From positions 1-8,118 of the forward strand of contig CAAGDU010000170.1 in NCBI GenBank assembly GCA_900768725.1: DNA of 8,118 nucleotides, given 5' to 3'. The notes below the pieces were generated by a model, which saw only the letters and a list, made by a program, of their open reading frames with translations, was not told the DNA's origin and did not search any database. Made by a program: the position numbers and the translations under genes. Positions 1 to 8,000 of this stretch are shown here, piece by piece (the first letter of the stretch is position 1; the number at the start of each line of letters is the position of its first letter). This DNA is from Bacteroidales bacterium. GTDB lineage: Bacteria > Bacteroidota > Bacteroidia > Bacteroidales > Paludibacteraceae.

Positions 1-14
1 AAAATCTTTCTCAT
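1..14 (-). CDS. Possible start of a further operon gene, cut by the left edge
   Basis: On the minus strand an ATG at 14-12 is followed by AGA AAG ATT TT, reading M-R-K-I and then Phe or Leu. A Met-Arg-Lys-Ile start followed by a hydrophobic residue is what a signal peptide would look like, and the ATG follows an A/T-rich leader like those of the neighbouring starts. It lies 64 bp beyond the GH28 stop, in the direction of transcription. Only four full codons are visible, so both its reality and its function are open. In a pectin PUL another enzyme (GH28, GH105, PL or carbohydrate esterase) would be typical, but nothing here shows which. Confidence 0.35.
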
Positions 15-78
15 AATTGTAAATGTATTTAGTTAATTATATTTCTTTTGTTTCCGTGCTTGTGGAGCAGAGGTAGGG
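15..78 (-). other. A/T-rich intergenic leader after the GH28 gene
   Basis: The 64 bp between the GH28 stop and the putative next start are much richer in A/T than the genes: 47 of bases 1-60 are A or T. No GC-rich hairpin followed by a T-run is visible on either strand, so there is no support for an intrinsic terminator, and transcription could read through to the left. A TACATTTA sequence just before the ATG resembles the Bacteroides -7 element TAnnTTTG, but it mismatches at the last base, is too close to the ATG and has no matching -33 TTTG. Confidence 0.5.
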
Positions 79-1575
79 CTACTCTTCCGCCAGCAGGTCT
101 CTGCCGTTGTAGAAGATGTTCTTGCAGCGCTCCGTCTCGTTGCTGTTTCTCGCACGAATGGTGCAACCCTTGAAGGTCAAGTTCTCCGCGAATTTCAGTT
201 TGAGCGCGTTCTTCGCATTCAGTATCGTAACATCCTCAAACAACAAGTCATGCACGGGCTTTCCTTTCATGCCAGTTATCTCCACCGCCGTCTTTGCTCC
301 CACGCAGGTGATGTTCTTGAAGGTAAAATGACTCCAGTCGGGGAAGAACGCCTCTTTGTTGTCTTTGTCAGTCGCACTCACGCCCGCACCCCTATCGGCA
401 TAGCCGCTCTCGAAATAAATAGCCGCGTCTTTGATATTCCTCATCACGATGTCGCTGCAATAGATGTCCTCGCACCAGCCTCCGCGCCCAGGTGCCGACT
501 TCATACGCAGACCTATATCCGTACCATCAAACATGCAGTTGCGAACCACCAATCGTTGCATGCCGCCCGAGAACTCGGAACCTATCACAAAGCCGCCATG
601 CGCGTGATAAACCGTATCGTTCATAATCAAGAAGTCTCGCTGCGGACCTGCCTCCACACCTTTCTGCCCCACGCCGCCTTTCATGCAGATACCGTCATCA
701 CCACAGGCGATATTGCAGTTCACTATCAGTGCCACCTGCACATTGCCCGGGTCCATCGCGTCGCCGTTCTGCGCCCAATGCGGGCAACGGATATTCACCC
801 CGTCGATTATCAAGTTCTGCACGCGTGTCGGCACAAGGTGGAACTTCGGCGAGTTCAGCAATCGCACACCCTCTATCAGCACATTCTTTGAGTCGGTGAT
901 GTTCACCAAGTGTGGGCGCATCTTCTCTTGCGTAATAGGGTCGGACGCGATATTCGGCACACCCAACTCCTTGTTAAGATTGAACGGATACCAGATATTC
1001 TTCGTCTTGCCGTTGGGTTTTACCACGCCGCCCATCGCCAGCAACTCGTTCCATTGTTCTTCATCCACCTTCTCCGACTTCACCGGTCGCCAGTAGATAC
1101 CTTGCCCGTCCAGCGTGCCTTGCCCCGTGATAGCGATGTTCTCGCACTTGCTTGCACGCAGCAACGCATAGCATTTCTTGCTGCCATCGCGCAGCGTGTC
1201 AGAGGGTTGCACATACAGTTCACGGTTTGACGAGAAGCGCACCACTGCCCCGGCATTTAGGTGCAGGTCAATGTTACTGCGCAACTGGATAGGACCCGTC
1301 AACCACACGCCCTCGGGCACAATCAGATGTCCGCCGCCCTGTTTCTGCAAGTGCTTGATGGCTTTCGCAAACGCCTCCGTGCACAACGTTTCCCCATCGC
1401 CGACTGCCCCAAACTCCGTCAGCGTAACCGTATAGTCGGGAATCACCACCGCCTCCACCTGCTCCATCTCAAACGGCAGATTGGTATAGTACTGCGAATA
1501 ATCCGATGCCGCTGATAGCCTAACCATAAAAGAAAGCATCAAGCACGCCAACGCCCAAATCCGAATGTTCTTCAT
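79..1575 (-). CDS. Glycoside hydrolase family 28 polygalacturonase-like enzyme
   Basis: Right-handed beta-helix hydrolase predicted to remove galacturonic acid from pectic oligosaccharides, probably as an exo-enzyme. A type I signal peptide (about 1-23, ending LSAAS) with no lipobox Cys near the cleavage site suggests a periplasmic location. The GH28 entry motif FGAVGDG is at 55-61, with GGGHLIVPEGVWLTGPI after it (80-96). The four catalytic or binding motifs are all present in variant form: NGD (270-272, usually NTD), GDD (292-294), AHG (325-327, usually GHG) and RMK (357-359, usually RIK). Likely catalytic aspartates are Asp272, Asp293 and Asp294. A segment at about 158-222 (WRPVK ... EEQWNELLA ... 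IWYPF) lies between the first helix turns and the catalytic core. I recall similar segments in Bacteroidota GH28 proteins. It starts 7 bp after the lyase stop, so it is in the same operon. It ends in TAG. Rhamnogalacturonan or xylogalacturonan as substrate cannot be excluded. Confidence 0.93.
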   Translation of the reverse strand: MKNIRIWALACLMLSFMVRLSAASDYSQYYTNLPFEMEQVEAVVIPDYTVTLTEFGAVGDGETLCTEAFAKAIKHLQKQGGGHLIVPEGVWLTGPIQLRSNIDLHLNAGAVVRFSSNRELYVQPSDTLRDGSKKCYALLRASKCENIAITGQGTLDGQGIYWRPVKSEKVDEEQWNELLAMGGVVKPNGKTKNIWYPFNLNKELGVPNIASDPITQEKMRPHLVNITDSKNVLIEGVRLLNSPKFHLVPTRVQNLIIDGVNIRCPHWAQNGDAMDPGNVQVALIVNCNIACGDDGICMKGGVGQKGVEAGPQRDFLIMNDTVYHAHGGFVIGSEFSGGMQRLVVRNCMFDGTDIGLRMKSAPGRGGWCEDIYCSDIVMRNIKDAAIYFESGYADRGAGVSATDKDNKEAFFPDWSHFTFKNITCVGAKTAVEITGMKGKPVHDLLFEDVTILNAKNALKLKFAENLTFKGCTIRARNSNETERCKNIFYNGRDLLAEE

Positions 1576-1582
1576 AATAGTA

Positions 1583-3034
1583 TCAATATAAGTGTTTTAC
1601 AATGTCGTTCAAATAAACATCCAAGTTGCTATACCCGCTCACCAGCGTCTCTGTTTTCCCGTCTGCATTGGACTTCGGGTTCAGCCCGTGCGCCTCTTCC
1701 CATGCGTCGGGAATACCGTCTCGGTCGGTATCTTTCTGCGCATCTCCTGTTTGCAGCGCGGGCCAACCACCTGCGTCCGCCTGCGTATCAATCAGTCCGC
1801 CCGTAGAGCCGTTAGACCCCTTGCAGGTAGCTGTCCCTGTACGCACTTCCTCGGCAATACGCGTGTCCATCGCATCGCGGCGAAGCGAGCAACCTGCCTT
1901 TGCCAGCACGGTCTCGAAGGCTTGCTCCGCGTTCTCCTCCGTGCTCAGCAGGGTTAGTCCCTCCGTCCAACGCGTAGCGGCTTTCACTGCCTCCGTCTGC
2001 ACCGTACTCCCCTGCCAGTTGTCGGCAGTTACCTTTTCTGAACCGTACATATAGTTGCCTTGTAAGAAGAACTTCCCGGATACCACCGTACCATTCTCCG
2101 CGCAATAATCGCAACTCACCGTCGGGTCAAGCAGTCGCTCTTTTTTCGAGGTCGCAGGACCGGGCTTGTAGTAGTTGTTCACCATGTTGATTTGCCGCGC
2201 CTGCTTCACGCCCTCGCCGCCGTAGGTGGAGTTGCCGCCCCAGTTGTACACCACGTTGTTCACATAGTCAATCGGTCCGAAGCAGGTCTGATTCACATAG
2301 TAGTGGTCAAAACGCGGGTTACGCGAGTCGTGGTGCGCCAGCAGGTTATGGTGGAACGTAGCATTCGTGCCGCCCCATATCCCGCCGTAGCCGTGCCTGC
2401 CCTTGCCGTGCACCGAGTTGCGCAGCGACTCCGTGATGAAGCAGTATTGCAGCGTGAAGTCCGTATTGCCGTAGCACGACACGCACTCATCCGTGCTCCA
2501 CGAGAACGAACAGTGGTCTATCACCACGTTCCGCGCATCATACACCGACAAAGCATCGCCTTCTACCTTCGCCTCGTCGCCCATACGGAAACGCAAGAAA
2601 CGGATAATCACATTGCTTGCCCCCTTCACGCACACGGGATAACCCGCTATGCAAACCCCGTCCCCGGGTGCCGACTGCCCCGCAATCGTCAGGTTGCCGT
2701 TGCGGATATCCAATTCCTTTTGCAAGTGTATCGTGCCCGAGACGGTAAAGAGAATGGTGCGTGCCCCGCCGGCTTCCACCGCGGCACGGAGTGTACCCGA
2801 CTCAGGCTTGTTATCCTCTGGGTTGATAGCGTCCTCCAACGTAGAGACCACATACACCGTGCCGCCCTTGCCGCCGGTAGTGCCCTTGCCGCCGCCCTGT
2901 ATCCATTGGCAAGCCTGCACTAACTCGCTATCCGTACGCGGCTCGTTCACTTCCGTTTCGCCGCCGCAGGCCGTCAGCATAGCCAACAGGAAAGGTACTG
3001 TACTCATCCTCAATGCTTTCATCTTGCCATCCAT
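1583..3034 (-). CDS. Pectate lyase, polysaccharide lyase family 1-like lipoprotein
   Basis: Predicted to cleave homogalacturonan by calcium-dependent beta-elimination, giving unsaturated oligogalacturonides. Residue numbers below count from a TTG codon at 3037, so this ATG is residue 2. The N-terminus is a lipoprotein signal with lipobox LTAC (Cys24) followed by acidic residues (GGETEVNE), compatible with surface export. The beta-helix begins near residue 50 with a GGKGG motif (55-59). The PL1 signature VVIDH (171-175) is followed by CSFSWSTDE, which holds candidate calcium ligands. SRNPRF (238-243) matches the catalytic R-x-P region, with Arg239 as the likely base. GLIDTQADAGGWP (415-426 region) and a calcium-binding TSP3-like DTDRDGIPDAW repeat (436-446) are common at the C-terminus of Bacteroidota pectate lyases. 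The ATG at 3034 is chosen because it overlaps the susD stop (TGATG). The ATG at 3022, starting MKALRM, is an equally good signal-peptide start. Subfamily and exact pectin preference are not certain. Confidence 0.9.
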   Translation of the reverse strand: MDGKMKALRMSTVPFLLAMLTACGGETEVNEPRTDSELVQACQWIQGGGKGTTGGKGGTVYVVSTLEDAINPEDNKPESGTLRAAVEAGGARTILFTVSGTIHLQKELDIRNGNLTIAGQSAPGDGVCIAGYPVCVKGASNVIIRFLRFRMGDEAKVEGDALSVYDARNVVIDHCSFSWSTDECVSCYGNTDFTLQYCFITESLRNSVHGKGRHGYGGIWGGTNATFHHNLLAHHDSRNPRFDHYYVNQTCFGPIDYVNNVVYNWGGNSTYGGEGVKQARQINMVNNYYKPGPATSKKERLLDPTVSCDYCAENGTVVSGKFFLQGNYMYGSEKVTADNWQGSTVQTEAVKAATRWTEGLTLLSTEENAEQAFETVLAKAGCSLRRDAMDTRIAEEVRTGTATCKGSNGSTGGLIDTQADAGGWPALQTGDAQKDTDRDGIPDAWEEAHGLNPKSNADGKTETLVSGYSNLDVYLNDIVKHLY

Positions 3035-4989
3035 CAATAGCCGTAGTTATTCCAAAGTGTGCCGTTAGAGGTCGCCACTACATCTTTGAATATAGGCCAG
3101 TACTGGGGGCTCTCCAACTGTTCCTCCGAGGTATAGATAGGATACTGGCTTGCTCCCAACACGTATCCCTTGGAGTCGCTGTTGAAGATATCCTTTGCCT
3201 GCCAGCCGTTGGTTTTGGTCGCGTACGCAGGACGCGTGGTCTCACCTACCGCCAAACCATACACACTATCCATCTTCCAACCGCCATTAGGTCCGAGAGT
3301 GGCATCGAAAGTGTATTTGTAGAAAATCGTATCGCCGATATTCATCTGGTGGCGCGTCCCGTCTGCTGCCATCTGACGGATGTATTGCTCCGTCTCCATC
3401 ATCTTCTCTTTCAGACAGCCCCAGCGCATTAAGTCGTACTTGCGCACATACTCGCCGCACAACTCAAACGCACGCTCCTGCATTATCGTCTCCATATCAA
3501 GCGCCGCCTTGGGAGCAACGCCCGCACGCGTACGCACTTTATTGAATTGTGCCAGCGGGTCAAGTCCTGTATTGTTAGCAGGTACATCGCCGCCCACACC
3601 GCCAATAGCCGCCTCAGCAAACATCAGCAACACATCCGCATAACGCAGCACAGGGAAATCCACGCCATCGTCCGTGCTCGTGTGCTCACGTCCGCCCATC
3701 CATTCATAGCGATACTTGCCTAAGTAGAAGTTGTTTGCTTGCGTATGCTTCTGATACAGACGCGGAGCCTGCGGGTCAATGCCGGGGAAGAGATACATAC
3801 GTGTGGAATCATCGCTACTCTCTCCGCTACCGTTGTCATACATCCATTGTCCCAAGAAATAGGTTACCTCGCGACGCTTATCGTTCTTGTCAAACGCATA
3901 CACCAACTTCGGCGATACGCACACATTGCCTCCCGAAGAACCGCCTCCATAGCCGTGCAGATGACCCGGCAACACACTCTGCATATCCGATGAAATCTTC
4001 GGTGAGTTGTAGTTCAGTATCTGTCCGCGGGCTCCGTCTGCAAAAGGCATCACCCAGATATGCTCCATATCCCTATATTCTATTTTGTCTGAGCAAATCT
4101 GTTGGAAAGGCTTTGCAAAATCATCTAAGAGTTTGTAGTCCTCGTTTCGGATAATCTTCGCGCAAGCCTCCAATGCCTCTTGATACACCTGCTTGCGCAG
4201 TTCCGCATCCTCAATGTTGAATCGTACAGAATAGCCGTTGGGGTCATCCAGCGTGGTCGGACGCACTGCTTTGCCGGCATACATCAAGTCCGCACGAGCC
4301 AAGAGTGCCAGAGCAGCCGCTTTGTTGGCACGACCCACGTGGTTGTTGGCTTTACCCGGGCACTCCGGCGACCAAGGCAAATACTCCGCCGCTTTCAGCA
4401 AATCAATACGCAGTTGCTCGAAAATCACATTGCGGTCGGTCTTGGGAGTGTTCACGCCCTCGTCATCGCTCGCCAAAGAAGTGAAGCGTGCAGGCACATC
4501 GCCCCACATCTTTACTTGCTCCAAATAAGCAAACGAGCGGAGAAAATACGCCTCGCCCAAGAAGTAGCTCATTGTCTCATTGTTGGCAGGGTCGCCATAT
4601 TCTTCAATCCCCTCAATGATATTGTTGCAGCGCTCTACCATCGAGTTGAGATAATACCAAATGGACTTCTTTCCGTTGGCTACTTTGCCGTTGGCGGTTG
4701 TTATTCCATATAGCACCACCTGCTGGTTCTGTACATCCGTACTGGTGGAGAATGTGGACCACTCTATATCCGTATTCAGACCGGCAAAACCGCACCCGAT
4801 ACGGTTACGATACGAGTCGTTCTCACCAAACAACTCATACACGCCGTAAATAGCCATCTCTGTGCGCTCCTCGTTAGAGAAAACGGCTTTCTTATCCAAT
4901 GTGGATGGCGAGTTGGTGTCGAAGAAATCGGAGCAACCGGCGAACACCATCGCCGCCAATCCCATCACTATATATTTCGTTGCTTTCAT
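3034..4989 (-). CDS. SusD/RagB-family glycan-binding surface lipoprotein
   Basis: Partner of the SusC transporter. It caps the barrel on the cell surface and captures glycan for import. The start is ATG at 4989, giving a short lipoprotein signal peptide (MKATKYIVMGLAAMVFAGC) with lipobox FAGC and lipidated Cys19. The mature N-terminus SDFFDTNSPSTL is typical of the family. Helical TPR-like segments are visible at about 141-166 (YFLGEAYFLRSFAYLEQVK) and 221-237. The C-terminal SusD signature runs through FPVLRYADVLLMFAEAA (445-461), FNKVRTRAGV (482-491) and ERAFELCGEYVRKYDLMRWG (505-524). At 651 residues it is somewhat longer than many SusD proteins. A Gly/His-rich loop (about 341-354, GHLHGYGGGSSGG) lies in the middle and may border the ligand site. 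The TGA stop overlaps the ATG of the downstream lyase by one base, suggesting translational coupling. Binding of homogalacturonan fragments is inferred from context, not visible in the protein. Confidence 0.96.
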   Translation of the reverse strand: MKATKYIVMGLAAMVFAGCSDFFDTNSPSTLDKKAVFSNEERTEMAIYGVYELFGENDSYRNRIGCGFAGLNTDIEWSTFSTSTDVQNQQVVLYGITTANGKVANGKKSIWYYLNSMVERCNNIIEGIEEYGDPANNETMSYFLGEAYFLRSFAYLEQVKMWGDVPARFTSLASDDEGVNTPKTDRNVIFEQLRIDLLKAAEYLPWSPECPGKANNHVGRANKAAALALLARADLMYAGKAVRPTTLDDPNGYSVRFNIEDAELRKQVYQEALEACAKIIRNEDYKLLDDFAKPFQQICSDKIEYRDMEHIWVMPFADGARGQILNYNSPKISSDMQSVLPGHLHGYGGGSSGGNVCVSPKLVYAFDKNDKRREVTYFLGQWMYDNGSGESSDDSTRMYLFPGIDPQAPRLYQKHTQANNFYLGKYRYEWMGGREHTSTDDGVDFPVLRYADVLLMFAEAAIGGVGGDVPANNTGLDPLAQFNKVRTRAGVAPKAALDMETIMQERAFELCGEYVRKYDLMRWGCLKEKMMETEQYIRQMAADGTRHQMNIGDTIFYKYTFDATLGPNGGWKMDSVYGLAVGETTRPAYATKTNGWQAKDIFNSDSKGYVLGASQYPIYTSEEQLESPQYWPIFKDVVATSNGTLWNNYGY

Positions 4990-5000
4990 AATACTATTAT
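4988..5000. repeat. 13-bp palindrome overlapping the susD start codon
   Basis: The bases ataatactattat form a perfect inverted repeat, 6 bp on each side of one central base. On the coding strand it reads ATAATAGTATTAT, and its last two bases are the first two bases of the susD ATG. It is the 3' part of the 33-bp susC-susD spacer. All paired bases are A or T, so a hairpin would be very weak. It may simply reflect the A/T-rich initiation context favoured in Bacteroidota. Confidence 0.4.
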
Positions 5001-5022
5001 TGTTTCTAAAATAGGTTACTTT

Positions 5023-8000
5023 TTACTCAAACGACAAGTTAATACCGAAGTTGAACGTGCGGCTCTTGGGGAACGGTGCAAAGTCCATACCCGTAGCCAA
5101 CGGGTTCAGTTTAGAGCGGGTATCCACCTCAGGGTCTGCGCCCGAGTACTTGGTAGCGCAGAAGAGGTTGCTTGCCGAGAAGAAGATACGGCACTGCGAG
5201 ATATGCGCTTTCTTTATCCATTGTTGCGAGAGGCTGTAGCCCACCGTGAGCGAACTCAAACGCAGATAACTTGCGTCTTCTACAAACTTATCTGTCAGCA
5301 CCGTATTGGTAACCGTTGGGTTGGCTACCGTTGCATCGGTATTCACGGCATCCAAAGCAGCAGCCATTGCTTGATAATCATCCCCGCTAATCACGTTGCT
5401 CTTATAGGTGTAACCGTCAGCAGGAAGGAAGTTTCCGTTGGCATCAAACATAGAGTAGCGTTTCCCGTATCCGTTGCTTGCCAGCAGGTTGCGGTGGTCG
5501 GTGGAAGAGCAAACCATTGTGTAGTCCAATGCCGTCATGTTCACCACATCGTTGCCTATCGAGTAGGTAAAGTTGGCTGCCAAATCTACTTTGCCCCATT
5601 TGTCGCTACCGATATGGAAACCTACGTTGAAACCGCCGTTCACCACAGGCATCGTGTTGCCAATCTTCACCATATCGTTGGCATCAATCACGCCGTCTTC
5701 ATTGGTATCCACAATCTTCGCCATACCCGGGTAAGCCTCGCCGAGCGGCGTACTAATCTTTTCCCCGTCGGCATTGTACCAACCATACGAAGCACGATTG
5801 CTCTTGTTGAACGAAGCAAAATCGCTCGCTGTGTACCACCCATCGGTCTTATAGCCCCACACATCGCCAATCATCGACCCGGGGGTCAGTTTGTACTCAT
5901 ACGCTTGCGAATAATAGGAAGAGAAGCACTGTCCGCTCACCAAGTACTCATCCATACCGCCCAAGTCCACTACGGTATTGTGGTTGTACGAGATATTGGC
6001 ATCTACGGTCAAGCCGTAACTCAAATTCTTCGATTTGTGGTCCAATATCACGCCGCGGACAGAGAACTCTACGCCCTTGTTATCGGTCGAACCGATGTTG
6101 CGGAACTGATAATCATATCCTCCGGCTGCCAAACTGTATCGCAGAATCAGGTCTTTCGTCGTGTTCCAATAGAGGTCTAACGCTCCCGACAAACGCTCGT
6201 TGAAGAATCCGTAATCAATACCGAAGTCGCGTGTTACCGTCGTTTCCCATTTCAGGTTGCTGTTCGCGGCTATCTTCGAACTGCCGCCGTCCGTCAGGAT
6301 ATTGCCCATATCTTGCATATACGCATTCTGCGAAGCACGATAGTCGAAATAGAGGTAACCTAAATCCACGTTGTTGTTACCCACCGTACCGTACGACAGA
6401 CGGAACTTAAAGTTGGACATCACGTCCTGTGCCGGCTCCATCCAACTCTCGTCTATCATACGCCATGCAATCGCCACCGAGGGGAAATAGCCCCACTGAT
6501 TGCCCTTGGCAAACTTCGTGGAAGCATCTGCACGGAACGTACCGGTGATGTAGTAGCGTCCCATGTAGTTGTAGTTCGCACGCGCAAAGAAAGACAGGAT
6601 GTTGTCCGTCGGATTCACGTAGTTGTTGATGGAGGAAGTCTTCGCGAGACCCAACATGTTCACGCACTCCTCACCGCTCATCGTGGGGTCGAAGCCGTAA
6701 CCGTAGGTCGTGCGGAGGAAACCGTTGTTGATGGTCTGCTCTTCACCAATTAACAGCGAGAAATCGTGGGCGTTATCCACAAACTTCTGTGCATACTCAA
6801 ACGTGTTGGTCTCTTTCAATCGAGAACTGTATTGGTCGGTGCTCATGATATGCCCTAATCCTTGCGCCCCTGCAAAAGCATTACCATCGCCGTTGCGGGC
6901 AAACGATGTGGTCGCACCATAGTAACGGTCTTGCAGAACATTACGACTCTCATATCCCAATTCTGCACGCAACTTGAAGTGTTTCAGAAACTTATACTCC
7001 ACATAACCACCCAGCGTCAACTTGTTATCTGTCTTCTTTTTCCAGTTATCGTCTATCGCGATAATCGGGTTGTACAGGTTACCCATATCCGTGTCGTCTT
7101 CCAAATCTACCAAACGCACTTCCACACCGTGCAACGGTACGAAACTTGTAGCGTTACGCAGACGGCTCTCACCCTTCGAACCGCTGTCTTCTGCGGGGTT
7201 GGTGCCCGCACCCAGCACATTGGTGTTCGAGTATCGAACGGTAGCAGAGATAGTCAGTCCCTTGATGGGTTGAAACTTAGTCTTTAAGGACAAGTTGTTG
7301 CGGCTGTAGTTCGACCCGTACATCACGCTCTCGTCGTCAATACGGTTGTAAGAGAAGTTAAATGTCGCCGCCTTGATACCGCCCGATAGCGAGATGTTAT
7401 GATTCGAGTTTAGATGATTGCCCCCGAAGGTAACCTCTTGCCAATCGTCTTGCCCCTGCTCATTCCAATAATCAATAATCTGCGGTAGCGTTAAAGTATG
7501 CGTCTTGTCCGCCGTATTAGAGGACGGGTCGTAGTACTTATAGAACTCACTGAACATCTTTTCATCGCTGCCGCGGTTTGCCATATAAGCATACTCATAC
7601 TGCATACGGAGATAGTCCTCGTTGTCCATCATATCGTACTTCTTTGCCACCCTGCGCCAACCCATATAGCCCGTATAGTCAAGGCTAATCTGCATCTTGT
7701 CGCCATCGGTCTTCACGTCTTTCGTCGTGATGATGATAACGCCGTTCGCACCCTGTGCACCGTAAATCGCCGTTGCTGCAGCGTCTTTCAGGACATCCAT
7801 CGACTCAATATCGCTATTGGGAATATCCGCTATGCTCGACACGGGCATACCATCCACGATATACAGCGGCTCGCTCGACTGTGTCAACGATGTTCCGCCG
7901 CGCACACGAATCTTCACGTCCGCATCGGGGCTACCCTCCGTGGTCGTTACGCTCACACCCGCCAACTTACCTTGCAGCGCCTCAGCCGCAGAGGTAACGG

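Noticed and set aside
13..40. Inverted repeat ataatt / aattat as a possible terminator or operator
   Set aside because: Only six A/T pairs with a 16-base loop, no GC stem and no T-run. It is expected by chance in a segment this rich in A/T.
250..891. Plus-strand open frame of 213 codons
   Set aside because: It is antisense to the GH28 gene across its catalytic motifs and has low-information composition, with no sign of an independent gene.
2192..2923. Plus-strand open frame of 243 codons
   Set aside because: It is antisense to the core of the pectate lyase, has no recognisable domain or signal peptide, and has an Arg/His/Val-rich shadow composition.
5001..5022. Promoter in the susC-susD spacer
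   Set aside because: No TTTG / TAnnTTTG pair with the right spacing is visible, and a 33-bp spacer between susC and susD is normal for a single transcript.
5203..6180. Plus-strand open frame of 325 codons
   Set aside because: It lies wholly antisense to susC, which shows strong family motifs. Its translation is rich in Ile, Val, His and Arg with no recognisable domain, as expected for a shadow of a GC-balanced coding strand.
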